A DNA stretch of 64,000 nt from Sulfitobacter geojensis. Lineage in GTDB: Bacteria; Pseudomonadota; Alphaproteobacteria; Rhodobacterales; Rhodobacteraceae. The stretch is taken from positions 1,798,001 through 1,862,000 of the forward strand of contig NZ_JASE01000005.1 in assembly GCF_000622325.1 (NCBI RefSeq), in the 5' to 3' direction. Positions 35,029 to 45,178 of the stretch are shown here, in pieces. The notes under the pieces are model-generated. The model made no database searches and had not been told where the DNA came from. It saw nothing but the letters and a program-made list of their open reading frames with translations. Numbering within the stretch: position 1 is the first letter of the stretch; each line of letters opens with the position of its first letter. The translations under genes and the position numbers were made by a program.

Positions 35029-37220
35029 GATTTAGCTCCACGCGTAACCCGCATCGCGTTCAACAAGACGGTGATGGACGAACTCGACATCGCAATCGCG
35101 GCCAGCAAAGGTGTCACAAATCCGGCAACTGCCAGCGGAATGACGATCGCGTTATATCCCGCAGCAATGGCGAAGTTTTCGAGGATCCGGCGTTTGGCGC
35201 TGCGCGATGTGTGGATCAGATCGGGCAGGGGCGACAGGCTGCGCCCCAGCAGCACCACATCAGACGCCGCGCGCGCCGCATCTGCCGCTGCCGCAGGTGC
35301 GACAGAGGCGTAGGCACTGGCCAAGGCACCGGTGTCGTTCAACCCGTCGCCGACCATCAGGACCTTGCGCCCCTGCGCGGCCAGCGCATCAAGGTAAGCG
35401 ACCTTGTCTGCCGGGCTTTGTTCGCCCTGAAATCGTGTGATCCCTAAGGCGTTTGCGACGGCTTGGGTCGCAGCAGGGGTGTCGCCCGAAATCAGGTGAA
35501 TGTCAGTGCCTTTCGCTTGCAGCGTTTCAACCACCTCCACCGCGCCGTCCCGTAGGCTGGCGGTAAGGGTCAGGTGGACGGGCGCAGATTGCGCAATACA
35601 CAGCCATGCGCCGGGGGCTTGGGTCGGCGTTGCTTGTGTGAATGTCGCGGAGCCCAGCAGAACCTCCTGACCTCCAAAGTTTGCGCGTAACCCATTGCCC
35701 GCAATTTCAACAATGTCGGTGAGCGGGGCGGGTGTTATGGCGGCTTTGTCCAACCCGATGGCGAGCGCCTGTGCGACCGGATGGGTCGAGTTTTGCGCAA
35801 GGGCAAGCGCCACAGATTTTGCCGTGTCATCCAGCGTTTCCAGCGCGGCGACCTCAAGCTGGCCTTCGGTCAGCGTGCCGGTTTTATCAAAGACCACCAC
35901 GTCGGTTTCGGCAATACGTTCAAGAGCAGTACCGTTTTTCACCAGCAATCCTGCGCGAAACAGCTTGCCCGCCGCCGCGGTCGATACCGCCGGTACAGCC
36001 AGACCCAAAGCGCAGGGGCAGGTGATGATCAGTGTTGCAATGGCGATGTTCAGCGAAAACCGTGCATCACCTGTGGCAAAGAACCATCCGGCAAAAGCGG
36101 CGAAAGACAACAGATGCACAACAGGCGCATAGACCTGCGCGGCACGATCTGCCAGCGCGGTGTAGCGGTTGCGCGCGGATTCAGCGGCGTCGATCATGGT
36201 GACCATACGGCGCAGACTGGTGTCAGCACCTACCGCAGTGGCCCGCAGAACCAATGGGCCGCTCAGGTTTAACTCACCGGCGTTGACCGCACTGCCGGGT
36301 GTGGCAGCGACCGGCAGGCTTTCACCGGTCAGGATTGCGCGGTCCAGCGTGCTTTGCCCGTCGATCACCGTACCGTCAACGGGCGCGCGGGCACCGGCCA
36401 GGACGACGATGTGATCGCCGATCTGCGCCTCGCTCAATTTCACAGTCTCGCGGCCTTGCGGCGTTTCGCGTATCACCCGCGGGACTTCCAAGGCGGCCAG
36501 TTCGCGGGCTGCAGAACGCGCGGTGCTGCGGCATCGGTGATCCAGATAACGGCCGCACAGCAGGAAGAAAGTCAGCGACAAGGCCGCGTCGAAATAGGCC
36601 TCATGCCCACCGGCGGCTGTTTCAAAGAGTGACATGCCGGAGGCAAGGATCAAGGCCAGTGAAATCGGCACATCCATGTTCAACCGTCCGACCCGCAGGG
36701 CCGTCCACGCGTTGCGGAAAAACGGTTGCGCCGCGAAAAGAACGGCGGGCAGGGAGATCGCCGCGGACAGCCAGTGGAACAAGGTACGCGTCGCGTCGCC
36801 CGCGCCGGACCAGATCGCCACAGACATCAACATCACGTTCATCATCGCGAAACCGGCAATCGCGATGCGCAACAACAAGGCACGCCCCTGAACATCGCGC
36901 GTATCGCCCAAGGCGTCACGATCCAGCAGCCGCGCCTCGATCCCCAGATCGGTCAGCAGCTCAATCAGCGCTTCCGGTGGCGTCAGCGGGGAATGGGTGA
37001 TTTCCACTTGCTTGCGGTTAAGATTCACACGGGCAGCGTAAACATCATCGCGCGCAAGCAGCCCGCGCTCGACCGTGGCGATACATCCAGCGCAATGAAT
37101 CGCGGGCAAGGACAGGTGCAGTGTTTCGCCCGCACGATCGGAACTGGTCGCTCCGCGCGCGGCAGGCAGGGCCACACACCCCGGACAAGCCGCAAAACCG
37201 GGGTTTTCGGCAAGGCTCAT
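35025..37220 (-). CDS. ccoI: Copper P1B-type ATPase for cbb3 oxidase assembly
   Basis: 731 residues. An N-terminal metal-binding domain with HCAGC is followed by eight predicted membrane helices, including the transport motif CPC (ITCPCALGL), then the phosphorylation site DKTGT and the hinge GDGLNDTGAL. This is the CcoI/FixI/CtpA class, exporting Cu(I) across the inner membrane for assembly of the CuB site of cbb3 oxidase rather than for copper resistance. A second cysteine pair (CPGC) near the N-terminus may also bind metal. Overlaps ccoS downstream and ccoH upstream by four bases each, so the three are co-translated. Confidence 0.95.
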   Translation of the reverse strand: MSLAENPGFAACPGCVALPAARGATSSDRAGETLHLSLPAIHCAGCIATVERGLLARDDVYAARVNLNRKQVEITHSPLTPPEALIELLTDLGIEARLLDRDALGDTRDVQGRALLLRIAIAGFAMMNVMLMSVAIWSGAGDATRTLFHWLSAAISLPAVLFAAQPFFRNAWTALRVGRLNMDVPISLALILASGMSLFETAAGGHEAYFDAALSLTFFLLCGRYLDHRCRSTARSAARELAALEVPRVIRETPQGRETVKLSEAQIGDHIVVLAGARAPVDGTVIDGQSTLDRAILTGESLPVAATPGSAVNAGELNLSGPLVLRATAVGADTSLRRMVTMIDAAESARNRYTALADRAAQVYAPVVHLLSFAAFAGWFFATGDARFSLNIAIATLIITCPCALGLAVPAVSTAAAGKLFRAGLLVKNGTALERIAETDVVVFDKTGTLTEGQLEVAALETLDDTAKSVALALAQNSTHPVAQALAIGLDKAAITPAPLTDIVEIAGNGLRANFGGQEVLLGSATFTQATPTQAPGAWLCIAQSAPVHLTLTASLRDGAVEVVETLQAKGTDIHLISGDTPAATQAVANALGITRFQGEQSPADKVAYLDALAAQGRKVLMVGDGLNDTGALASAYASVAPAAAADAARAASDVVLLGRSLSPLPDLIHTSRSAKRRILENFAIAAGYNAIVIPLAVAGFVTPLLAAIAMSSSSITVLLNAMRVTRGAKS

Positions 37221-37681
37221 GACGCGGGCTCATCTACGTGCAACGGAATGCGGCGGCGGAACGGGGTGCCGTCAGCGGCCTCCAGCTCAAGCCAGAGTGT
37301 CCAATACCCCTCTTGCACGGGGGCAGGAGCGGTCAGGGCGGTTCCGTTCCATGTGAATTGCGGCACCATATCTTCGGCAACATGTGTGGCACGGCCCAGC
37401 GTGGCCTTGATCACTTTGGGGTGCACAGCAACGCCGGCGCGATCCGTGATGGCCAAGGTCAGCGCCCCGTCCCGCAGGCCGGTGTCCAGCGTCCAGCCCA
37501 GCCCGTCCTGTGCGGCGCGATCCGCGTCAAAGCTCTGGCTCGCGATATAGGAGTTTTTGGTGACCAAGCCGGGAAAGGTATTCACGGCCTGAAAGGCAAG
37601 CGTCAGATTGACGGTGATGATCACGCTGAAACAGCCAACGAATATTGCGAAGACATGCCAGCCGGTGAGGGTACGTTGCAT
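37217..37681 (-). CDS. ccoH: FixH/CcoH cbb3 assembly protein
   Basis: 154 residues with one N-terminal membrane helix (GWHVFAIFVGCFSVIITVNLTLA) and a periplasmic beta-rich domain, as in FixH. It stabilises cbb3 assembly intermediates, probably with CcoI. It is overlapped by ccoI, and only one base separates it from ccoG, so ccoGHIS form one unit. Confidence 0.93.
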   Translation of the reverse strand: MQRTLTGWHVFAIFVGCFSVIITVNLTLAFQAVNTFPGLVTKNSYIASQSFDADRAAQDGLGWTLDTGLRDGALTLAITDRAGVAVHPKVIKATLGRATHVAEDMVPQFTWNGTALTAPAPVQEGYWTLWLELEAADGTPFRRRIPLHVDEPAS

Positions 37682-37682
37682 G

Positions 37683-39176
37683 TTACTCTTCCTTTCCGTT
37701 AAAAATGGTCGCCGCGCTGGTGCGGGTCTGGGTGCTCAGGTCTTCGACCCAAAGGCGCAGATCGGTTCGATCCGTTGACGCCGCCGGATCATTGCGCCGC
37801 GCAGTAACATAAACGCGTTGCAACAGGGTCTGGTTGGCGGGCACCAGAACGCTAAGTGTTTCAGTGCCTTCCAGCGCGATCCGCAGGGTGTCGTCAGAGG
37901 TGAGCGACAGGTGGAACAGCCGGTCATCGCCGGATTTGTTGCGCAGGCGCACGTCATAGATGTTGCGGATCGACCCGTCGCTTTGCATCACATAGGTCGG
38001 GTTGCGCACGGGGGATACGGTCAATTCGATATCCGAACGGACGAACAGGGCGAACACTAGACCGGCCCCGATAGCGGACCACAACGCGGTGTAAAGGATC
38101 GTACGCGGTTTCAGCACATGACGCCAGATCGGGCGGGGTTTCCATGTGGCGCGTTCAGGTGAGTCCGGCGCCGGTGGCACGTCCTCAAGTGCAAGATAAT
38201 CAATCAAACCGCGCGGTTTGCCAATTTTATCCATGATATCGTCACAGGCGTCGATGCAAAGGGCGCAGGTGATACACTCCATCTGCTGCCCGTCGCGGAT
38301 GTCTATGCCCATCGGGCAGACGTTGACGCAGGCCATGCAGTCGATGCAATCGCCGGTGCCCTGGTCCGCTTCTGGCAAGTTGGCGTAATCATAAACGGTC
38401 GCGGCCTGTGCGGCGGCGGTGGCTTTGGCCCCTTTGCGGTTCTTGCCGCGTGGTTCGCCGCGCCATTCGCGATAGCCTACGGTCAGCGTGCCTTCGTCCA
38501 TCATTGCAGCTTGGATGCGCGGCCAAGGGCACATGTAAATGCAAACCTGTTCGCGCATGAAGCCGCCAAATATAAAGGTTGTCGCGGTTAGGATCGCGAT
38601 GGAGATATAGGCGACAGGCGGGGCTGACAGGTTGACCAGATTAACCGCCAGCGTGGGGGCGTCGGTATAATAAAACACCCATGCGCCGCCGGTGGCGACG
38701 GAAATGGCCAGCCAGATCAGCCATTTGGACACCCGAAGGCGCAATTTTTTAAGGTTCCATTTGGATTTGTGCAGCCGCAATTGCGCGTTGCGGTCGCCTT
38801 CGACCCAGCGCTCGACCAGCAAAAACAAATCGGTCCATACGGTTTGAGGGCAGGCATAGCCGCACCAGACGCGACCCAGCGCCGAGGTAAACAGAAACAG
38901 CCCCAGCCCCGCCATGATCAAAAGGCCTGCGACAAAGTAGAATTCGTGCGGCCAGATTTCGATCCAGAAGAAGAAAAAGCGCCGGTGTTCAAGATCGGCG
39001 AGCACCGCCTGGTTCGGCAGATTGGGACCGCGATCCCAGCGCACCCAAGGCAGCAGATAATAGATGCCCAGCGTCAGCCCCATAATCCACCATTTGAAGC
39101 TGCGGAAAAAACCGGTGACGCGGCGCGGAAAAATCGGTTCGCGCGCGGCATAAAGGGAGGGGGGAGTATCAGCCAT
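37683..39176 (-). CDS. ccoG: CcoG/FixG (RdxA-type) ferredoxin-like membrane protein
   Basis: 497 residues from ATG 39176 (AGGAG six bases upstream). Several N-terminal membrane helices are followed by a cytoplasmic ferredoxin domain with two 4Fe-4S motifs, CIDCMACVNVCP and CITCALCIDAC, another membrane helix (about 360-380) and a periplasmic Ig-like domain. CcoG reduces Cu(II) to Cu(I) for CcoI/cbb3 assembly and is also linked to redox signalling in Rhodobacter as RdxA/RdxB. An FNR box lies 58 bases upstream, giving ccoGHIS its own oxygen-regulated promoter separate from ccoNOQP. Confidence 0.95.
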   Translation of the reverse strand: MADTPPSLYAAREPIFPRRVTGFFRSFKWWIMGLTLGIYYLLPWVRWDRGPNLPNQAVLADLEHRRFFFFWIEIWPHEFYFVAGLLIMAGLGLFLFTSALGRVWCGYACPQTVWTDLFLLVERWVEGDRNAQLRLHKSKWNLKKLRLRVSKWLIWLAISVATGGAWVFYYTDAPTLAVNLVNLSAPPVAYISIAILTATTFIFGGFMREQVCIYMCPWPRIQAAMMDEGTLTVGYREWRGEPRGKNRKGAKATAAAQAATVYDYANLPEADQGTGDCIDCMACVNVCPMGIDIRDGQQMECITCALCIDACDDIMDKIGKPRGLIDYLALEDVPPAPDSPERATWKPRPIWRHVLKPRTILYTALWSAIGAGLVFALFVRSDIELTVSPVRNPTYVMQSDGSIRNIYDVRLRNKSGDDRLFHLSLTSDDTLRIALEGTETLSVLVPANQTLLQRVYVTARRNDPAASTDRTDLRLWVEDLSTQTRTSAATIFNGKEE

Positions 39177-39233
39177 CACAGGCTCCTGTTTGAGGTCGCC
39201 CGTCGGATATGCAGGCCGGGGCGGTCAGCGGCT

Positions 39234-39247
39234 TTGATCTGGGTCAA
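39234..39247 (-). promoter_or_regulatory. FNR/FnrL box upstream of ccoG
   Basis: TTGATCTGGGTCAA matches TTGAT-N4-RTCAA with one change from the symmetric ATCAA half. Its centre predicts a class II start about 23 bases before the ccoG ATG, a normal leader length. Likely target of the FnrL encoded at 44432-45178. Confidence 0.75.
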
Positions 39248-39314
39248 CCAAAAGTGCTTTTTTGGCGAAGGGCACCGCAAAAAGTGCCCTTGCCGTTTTC
39301 GTCGGGTATGACCC

Positions 39315-40208
39315 CTAGTTGCTGGGCGTATCGGCCTCGCCACCACCCAGTTGATAAACATAGGCGGCGACGGCTTGCACCTGTGCCTCCGTCAGGCGGG
39401 TGCCCCATGGCGGCATGACGCCAAAGCGCGAATAGGTGATGGTCTGTGTCAGGCTCTCGCGGTCGCCCCCGTATAGCCAGATGGCATCGGTCAGGTTGGG
39501 CGCACCCTGTTCGCGGTCCCCCATGCCGGTGTCCCCGTGACAGGCCGAACAATTGTCGGCAAACAGCGGTTCACCTGTACCGGCGAGCGCCGCGTCGTGT
39601 TCCTCCCCCGCCAATTGGCGGACATATTCGACAAGTGCCGGAATTTCGCCGTCTTCCAGCAGCTCGCCAAAGGCGGGCATTTCGGAATAGCGTGCATCTT
39701 CGTCGGCCTCGTTACGGATGCCGTGGCGCACGGTATAGGCGATGGAGGCATGATCACCGCCCCAAAGCCAGTCATCATCCAAGAGGTTGGGATAGCCTTT
39801 CGCACCGGCAGCACCGGAACCGTGGCACTGCGAACAATTGTTGCGAAAGACGGCCGCCCCCGAGGAAACCGCGTAGCGGTTCAACTCGACATTGTCGGCC
39901 AATGTGCTCAGGTCGGCGCTGGCCAGCTGCGCATCCCGCGCGGCACTTGCCTCGCGGAAGGTGTCAATGTCGCGGGCCACTTCGCCACGGGTGGAAAAGC
40001 CCAGCAATCCCGGCGTCGCTTTGGTCAGCATTGGCCAAGCCGGATAGGCAATCACATAGCCGATGCCCCAGATGATGGTCAGGTACAGGCACCACAGCCA
40101 CCAGCGCGGCAGCGGGTTGTTCAGTTCTTCGATGCCGTCCCAAACGTGGCCGGTGGTTTCGGTGCCGGTCAGTTCATCGACGGGTTTCTTGTCGGTTGGG
40201 TCGCTCAT
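39315..40208 (-). CDS. ccoP: cbb3 oxidase dihaem cytochrome c subunit
   Basis: 297 residues. A membrane anchor near residues 36-58 is followed by two cytochrome c domains with haem sites CSQCH (125-129) and CSACH (220-224), each with downstream methionine ligands (SEMPAF, GVMPPW). CcoP accepts electrons from soluble cytochromes and passes them to CcoO. Overlaps ccoQ by four bases. Confidence 0.97.
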   Translation of the reverse strand: MSDPTDKKPVDELTGTETTGHVWDGIEELNNPLPRWWLWCLYLTIIWGIGYVIAYPAWPMLTKATPGLLGFSTRGEVARDIDTFREASAARDAQLASADLSTLADNVELNRYAVSSGAAVFRNNCSQCHGSGAAGAKGYPNLLDDDWLWGGDHASIAYTVRHGIRNEADEDARYSEMPAFGELLEDGEIPALVEYVRQLAGEEHDAALAGTGEPLFADNCSACHGDTGMGDREQGAPNLTDAIWLYGGDRESLTQTITYSRFGVMPPWGTRLTEAQVQAVAAYVYQLGGGEADTPSN

Positions 40209-40393
40209 GACGGGTCTCCGTTCTTGAGGCTATCGGGCGATTGTTCGTTGCGAAACGGAATATTGGCCGTATCGGCGTGGGTGGCTTTGCTGCCCGGGCG
40301 AAAGGCCCAGAGGATGACCCCTAGAAAGAAGAGGGTCATTGCCAGCAACATCCAGCTGTCGGCGAACTGGCGCATCCATGAATAGGTTTCCAT
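40205..40393 (-). CDS. ccoQ: cbb3 oxidase small subunit CcoQ
   Basis: 62 residues: one membrane helix (SWMLLAMTLFFLGVILWAF) then a short polar tail, the standard CcoQ/FixQ form. It stabilises the complex and has been linked to redox signalling in Rhodobacter. It lies between ccoO and ccoP in the usual order. Confidence 0.95.
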   Translation of the reverse strand: METYSWMRQFADSWMLLAMTLFFLGVILWAFRPGSKATHADTANIPFRNEQSPDSLKNGDPS

Positions 40394-40404
40394 ATCCGTG
40401 CCTC

Positions 40405-41163
40405 CTAGCGGCTTGCGTCGGGTGTGAAGGTCGAGAAATCGACCAGCGTACCCAGCATTTGCAGATAAGCGATCATCGCATCCATTTCGGTCAGTTCCGG
40501 CTGGCCGTCAAAGTTGCTGACATTCGCCGTTTCGCCATAGCGTTCGATCAACCCGTCATAGTCGCTGTCGGGATCGGCCTGCGCCCTGAAATCGGCGCGG
40601 GCGTTTTCGACCATCTCGTCTGTGTAGGGCACACCAACGGCGCGGTGTGTTTTGACCAGATCCTCGATATGTGCGTCCTCGATTCTGGTACGGGCGAGAA
40701 AGGCGTATTTCGGCATGATCGATTCCGGCACTACGGATTGCGGATCGGACAGGTGATCCACATGCCATGTGTTGGAATAGCGCCCGCCAACCCGCGCGAC
40801 GTCGGGACCGGTGCGTTTTGACCCCCACTGATGCGGGTGGTCATACATGCTTTCGGCTGCCAGCGAGTAGTGACCGTAACGGTCAACCTCGTCGCGCATC
40901 GGACGGATCATCTGGGAATGGCAGACATAGCAGCCCTCGCGCACATAGATTTCGCGACCCGTCAGTTCCAGCGGGGTGTAGGGGCGCATCCCGTCTACGT
41001 CCTCGATCGTGTTTTCGAGGTAGAAGAGGGGCGCGATTTCCACAATCCCGCCAATCGAGACGACGACCAGTGACAGAACCATCAGCAAGGTTGCCGAACG
41101 TTCGATCATCGCGTGTTTTGCAAGGAAGCCCTTTTGCGGGGGTGTTTTTTCAGTATCAGACAT
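40405..41163 (-). CDS. ccoO: cbb3 oxidase monohaem cytochrome c subunit
   Basis: 252 residues from ATG 41163 (AAGGA seven bases upstream; the longer frame to 41220 would run into ccoN). One N-terminal membrane helix (about 24-44) and a periplasmic cytochrome c domain with CYVCH (78-82) and a late methionine (SIMPKYAFL). It relays electrons from CcoP to the CcoN active site. Confidence 0.97.
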   Translation of the reverse strand: MSDTEKTPPQKGFLAKHAMIERSATLLMVLSLVVVSIGGIVEIAPLFYLENTIEDVDGMRPYTPLELTGREIYVREGCYVCHSQMIRPMRDEVDRYGHYSLAAESMYDHPHQWGSKRTGPDVARVGGRYSNTWHVDHLSDPQSVVPESIMPKYAFLARTRIEDAHIEDLVKTHRAVGVPYTDEMVENARADFRAQADPDSDYDGLIERYGETANVSNFDGQPELTEMDAMIAYLQMLGTLVDFSTFTPDASR

Positions 41164-41173
41164 TTGTTTTTCC

Positions 41174-42778
41174 TTACTCGGCCGGCACACCGACGGGGGC
41201 GACAACGCGCGCTCCGCCACGGATTGTCATCCACAGGTTCCAGACCATGATCAGCGAACCGGACAGATACATGACCCCGCCCAAGCCGCGCACGATGTAC
41301 ATCGGGAATTTGGCGGCCACGGTGTCGGCAAAGGAGTTCACGAGGAAGCCCTGGCTGTCGACTTCACGCCACATCAAACCTTCCATGATGCCGGTGACCC
41401 ACATGCTTGCGGCATAAAGTACGATGCCGATGGTCGCGAGCCAGAAGTGCCAGTTGATTGCAGACATGGAGTACATTTGCGCACGCCCCCAAAGTTTAGG
41501 TGTCAGGAAGTACAAAGCGGCAAAGGTAATCATGCCGTTCCAGCCCAAGACGCCGGAGTGTACGTGGCCGATGGTCCAGTCAGTGTAGTGTGACAGAGAG
41601 TTCACCGCGCGGATCGACATCATCGGACCTTCAAAGGTCGACATGCCGTAGAACGCGAGTGAGATCACCATCATGCGGATAATCGGATCGGTACGCAGCT
41701 TGTCCCATGCGCCGTTCAGCGTCATCAGACCGTTGATCATACCCCCCCATGAAGGCATCCACAGGATGATGGAGAACACCATGCCAAGGGTCGCCGCCCA
41801 ATCGGGCAGGGCGGTATAGTGCAAGTGGTGCGGACCCGCCCAGATGTACAGAAAGATCAGCGCCCAGAAGTGGATGATCGACAGTTTGTAGCTGAACACA
41901 GGACGCTCGGCTTGCTTTGGCACGAAATAGTACATCATGCCAAGGAAGCCCGCAGTCAGGAAGAAGCCCACGGCGTTGTGACCATACCACCACTGCGTCA
42001 TGGCGTCTTGCACACCGGAGAACAGCTGGATCGAGTTGGACCCCCAGATCGAGACCGGCAGGGACAGGTTGTTCACCAGATGCAGCATGGCAACGGTGAC
42101 GATGAACGCCAGAAAGAACCAGTTCGCCACATAGATATGCTTTTCGCGCCGGTTGATCAGCGTGCCCATATAGATCGCAAGATAGGAAACCCAGATGATG
42201 GTCAGCCAGATGTCGATATACCATTCGGGTTCGGCATATTCTTTTGACTGGGTCGACCCCAGGACATAGCCGGTTGCGGCCAGCACGATGAAAAGCTGAT
42301 AGCCCCAGAACACGAACCACCGCAGGTTGCCGCCCCAAAGGCGCGTCCCGCAGGTGCGTTGCACAATATAAAACGACGACATGATCAACGCGTTGCCACC
42401 AAAGGCAAAAATCACCGCTGACGTATGAAGGGGACGAAGTCGTCCGAAGTTCGCATAGGGTTGCGCCCACTCAAAATTCAGCGCCGGAAAGGCGAGCTGG
42501 AACGCGATGAACGTGCCTGCAAGGAACCCAACAACACCCCAAAAGGCGGTTGCGATCACACCGGCGCGGATCACGTCATCCATATACCCGTTGGTGTCGG
42601 TCTGCGGGCGTGGTTCTTCGTCAGTGTTACGCAACACCCAGATGAACATACCCGCAGAAATGACCATAATCAGGAACGCATGCACCTGATAAGCCAGATC
42701 GCGGCCCCAACTGGCGGCAATTGCGGCAAAAAGCGTAATCCCCGCCAGCAGGATCAGCTTGAAATAGTCAGACGTCAT
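41174..42778 (-). CDS. ccoN: cbb3-type cytochrome c oxidase catalytic subunit I
   Basis: 534 residues from ATG 42778 (GAAGGGG upstream). Twelve or so membrane helices. Visible catalytic features include the haem-ligand region [11 protein letters not shown], the CuB/high-spin haem helix [20 protein letters not shown] and [13 protein letters not shown], and a late [15 protein letters not shown] holding haem ligands. CcoN reduces O2 to water with high affinity and pumps protons, allowing respiration at low oxygen. It heads the leftward ccoNOQP operon behind an FNR box and is divergent from a Usp gene. Confidence 0.98.
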   Translation of the reverse strand: MTSDYFKLILLAGITLFAAIAASWGRDLAYQVHAFLIMVISAGMFIWVLRNTDEEPRPQTDTNGYMDDVIRAGVIATAFWGVVGFLAGTFIAFQLAFPALNFEWAQPYANFGRLRPLHTSAVIFAFGGNALIMSSFYIVQRTCGTRLWGGNLRWFVFWGYQLFIVLAATGYVLGSTQSKEYAEPEWYIDIWLTIIWVSYLAIYMGTLINRREKHIYVANWFFLAFIVTVAMLHLVNNLSLPVSIWGSNSIQLFSGVQDAMTQWWYGHNAVGFFLTAGFLGMMYYFVPKQAERPVFSYKLSIIHFWALIFLYIWAGPHHLHYTALPDWAATLGMVFSIILWMPSWGGMINGLMTLNGAWDKLRTDPIIRMMVISLAFYGMSTFEGPMMSIRAVNSLSHYTDWTIGHVHSGVLGWNGMITFAALYFLTPKLWGRAQMYSMSAINWHFWLATIGIVLYAASMWVTGIMEGLMWREVDSQGFLVNSFADTVAAKFPMYIVRGLGGVMYLSGSLIMVWNLWMTIRGGARVVAPVGVPAE

Positions 42779-42869
42779 AGTTGTGCCCCTTCTTTCACCC
42801 TTGGCCACATTCACAAGCCAGAGCGTTCATTCCTATGAGGCCTTGTCCCAAAGTCGCGCGGAGCAATCT

Positions 42870-42883
42870 TTGATCTGAGTCAA
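42870..42883. promoter_or_regulatory. FNR/FnrL box between ccoN and usp
   Basis: TTGATCTGAGTCAA matches TTGAT-N4-RTCAA. It lies almost midway between the divergent start codons. A class II promoter placed 41.5 bases either side of its centre would give similar leaders (about 56 bases) for both ccoN and the Usp gene, so one site may control both. Confidence 0.75.
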
Positions 42884-42973
42884 TCAAGCAGCTTAATTTA
42901 CTTGGTCGAGGTCAAGGAGGGTGCTGGAAAACCACCGTATTCTGTCGTTAGAGTTGAAACAGGAGGACACCTT

Positions 42974-43804
42974 ATGTCTATTCAGACTGTCACCACGATT
43001 CTCACGGAAAGCGATCAGGCTGCATCACAGCTACAGGCCGCAATCGGCACGGCGCGGGCGTTGGATGCGCATTTGCATGTGCTCGCCCTTGCGACAGGGT
43101 TTGATCAGATGGCGATGATGGGCGCGGCACTTGATCCAGTGCCGGTCAGGCTTGGGGTAGAGGACAGCATTGCGCGGGCCAAGGCGCTGGGCGATCAGGC
43201 CAATGCGCGCCTGAAGGACGAAGACATCCGCTGGAACGTGGAAACCGTTGTCGGCACCGGGGCCAGCGATGCGACGGAAATCATCCGCCATACGCGGTTC
43301 AGCGATCTGGTGGTGCAGCACCGAAGCGAGACGCATGGTGGCACCAGCCAGTTGGCTGAAGCCGTTCTGTTCGATGCAGGCGTTCCGTTGCTGTTGTTGC
43401 CGCAAGACATGCAAATGGTGGCACCGCCCGATAAAATTCTGTTGTCGTGGGACGAAAGCCCGACCGCGTTGCGTGCCGTGCGACAAGCGCTGCCGTTACT
43501 GGCCAAAGCGTCCTATGTGCATGTGGTTATGGTCGATCCGCCCAAAGACGCGCCGGACCGTTCGGACCCCGGCGGGGCCTTCGCGCAATATCTGTCGCGA
43601 CAGGGGATCAAATGTGAACTTTCCGTTTGCAACCAGATCGGTGGTAGCATTGCGAGCACGTTGGACCGGCGCGCAACCGAATTGGACTGCGGCATGATCG
43701 TGATGGGCGCATACGGTCATTCTCGTCTGCGTCAGGCGATTTTTGGCGGCACGACCCGCAGCATCCTTTCAGATGCAACCTTGCCGGTGTTTATGGCGCA
43801 CTAA
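42974..43804 (+). CDS. Tandem universal stress protein
   Basis: 276 residues from ATG 42974 with AGGAGG eight bases upstream; the longer frame to 42902 would include the region next to the FNR box. Two UspA-like halves are visible; the second ends with GMIVMGAYGHSRLRQAIFGG, the nucleotide-binding signature (G-x2-G-x9-G type). Usp genes divergent from ccoN are common in this clade and are probably induced together at low oxygen through the shared FNR box. The molecular role is unknown beyond stress survival. Confidence 0.88.
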   Translation: MSIQTVTTILTESDQAASQLQAAIGTARALDAHLHVLALATGFDQMAMMGAALDPVPVRLGVEDSIARAKALGDQANARLKDEDIRWNVETVVGTGASDATEIIRHTRFSDLVVQHRSETHGGTSQLAEAVLFDAGVPLLLLPQDMQMVAPPDKILLSWDESPTALRAVRQALPLLAKASYVHVVMVDPPKDAPDRSDPGGAFAQYLSRQGIKCELSVCNQIGGSIASTLDRRATELDCGMIVMGAYGHSRLRQAIFGGTTRSILSDATLPVFMAH

Positions 43805-43820
43805 CCGGTCGGGCAAAGAG

Positions 43821-43887
43821 TTTTCGAAAGAACGGGAGATCTTTCGAAAAAAGGGGACGGGGCGCTTCGGGGAGGGGCTGCCCCGTC
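43821..43887 (+). terminator. Two hairpins after usp gene
   Basis: First an inverted repeat TTTTCGAAAG/CTTTCGAAAA (43821-43850), then GACGGGGC/GCCCCGTC (43856-43887) followed by TTAT. The position shortly after the stop codon supports factor-independent termination. Confidence 0.6.
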
Positions 43888-44020
43888 TTATGTGAGACTG
43901 TCCTATGCGCCCCCGTCTTGGGCAATGGCGAACGGCACCGCATAGGTCGGCACCGGCACCTTGAAGCGTTCCTATCGGTTCGGTTAGAACCAACTTAGGC
44001 AGATCAAAAGGGTGCTTGCG

Positions 44021-44356
44021 ATGGGTTGGCCGGCAGTGTCATTGGTGTGTGTCGTCCTGAACATCGCACCGGTATTGGCCATGGTCCAACAACCGGATGC
44101 GCAGACCCTCACATGGCCCGAACGCAAATGTGTGCTATACCAGCGGGCGTGGGACGCGGCTTTGCAATCTGTGGGTCAAAGTGGCGTCAGTCAGACATTC
44201 TTGGCACAGAATGATGTTTTCATTGCCAAAGGATGCACCGAACGCACCCCCGTTTGCCCCCGCAGCCCTGCCGAGTTCGAGATGGCCAATTTGCTGACGG
44301 TGATGACGATGAACGAAGGCATGGCCAGCACATTCGTCCCGTTTACATGCCCTTAA
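44021..44356 (+). CDS. Small exported protein, unknown
   Basis: 111 residues from ATG 44021. A signal peptide (hydrophobic VSLVCVVLNIAPVLA) precedes a short mature chain with cysteines in RKCVLY, KGCTERTPVCP and the terminal FTCP, so disulfides in the periplasm are likely. No family recognised. It faces fnrL tail to tail, 75 bases apart. Confidence 0.55.
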   Translation: MGWPAVSLVCVVLNIAPVLAMVQQPDAQTLTWPERKCVLYQRAWDAALQSVGQSGVSQTFLAQNDVFIAKGCTERTPVCPRSPAEFEMANLLTVMTMNEGMASTFVPFTCP

Positions 44357-44431
44357 GACATCTGCAGCGGGTATCATTTGCCTACCCAAAGACCCTGAAT
44401 TGAGCGAAAAGCAGATTTCAACCGCAGCGTT

Positions 44432-45178
44432 TCAGTACAAAACACCGCCATCGGTATCATCACCGGTTTCTGCCATTAAAATAGTAAGGTCGGGAATCGC
44501 AATGGTGCGGCTGCCGGTCATTTCGATGACGCCGTCCTTGCGCAGGGCGGTCATCTGGCGGCTGACAGTTTCGATGGTCAGGCCCAGATATTCCCCCATC
44601 GCTTCACGCGACATGGGCATCTCGAAGGACAGGCCGTCACCCACATGCTGCAAATGCAGCGATGCCGTGCGCCGCCCGATCAGGGACAAAAGGCAACTGA
44701 TCTTTTCACGCGCGGTCTTGCGCCCCAACAGCATCATCCATTCGCGCGCAACTTCCAGCTCGTCAAGTGACATTACCAGCAGGCGTTGGCCAATATGGGG
44801 TGTCACGTCGATCAGCGCCTCGAAAGGTTTGCGCCGGAAACAGCACAGGGTAACGTCCTGAATTGCTTCAACATCATAGGCCACATGTTCGCGCCCCGGT
44901 CGCCCGATGAAATCGGATGGCAACAGCAGGCCCAGCATCTGGATACGTCCGTCGGGCAGGGTGCGCGACAACTTGGCAGCACCGGTCACCACGGAGGCCA
45001 CAAAATGCATCTCGTCGCCCTGAAACATGATCTGCTGGCCGGCATCAAAGGTGCGGTAATACTTGATATCTTCCAGGCGGCTCAGTTCGTCTGAATCACA
45101 GGTCGCGCATACGGCGCGGTTTCTGATATTGCAATCCGCACAAGATGCAAAATTGCTGCTGGTTCGGGCCAGATTCAT
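44432..45178 (-). CDS. fnrL: FnrL oxygen-sensing Crp/Fnr regulator
   Basis: 248 residues. N-terminal cysteines C13, C16, C24 and C27 plus C112/C113 provide the ligands of an oxygen-labile 4Fe-4S cluster; the spacing matches Rhodobacter FnrL rather than E. coli FNR. A cyclic-nucleotide-binding-like fold precedes a helix-turn-helix (YLGLTIETVSRQMTALRKDG) whose recognition helix carries the E-x2-S-R that reads TTGAT. Without oxygen it dimerises and activates cbb3 oxidase and anaerobic haem genes; three matching boxes occur within 11 kb. No clear FNR box was seen in its own upstream region. Confidence 0.95.
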   Translation of the reverse strand: MNLARTSSNFASCADCNIRNRAVCATCDSDELSRLEDIKYYRTFDAGQQIMFQGDEMHFVASVVTGAAKLSRTLPDGRIQMLGLLLPSDFIGRPGREHVAYDVEAIQDVTLCCFRRKPFEALIDVTPHIGQRLLVMSLDELEVAREWMMLLGRKTAREKISCLLSLIGRRTASLHLQHVGDGLSFEMPMSREAMGEYLGLTIETVSRQMTALRKDGVIEMTGSRTIAIPDLTILMAETGDDTDGGVLY

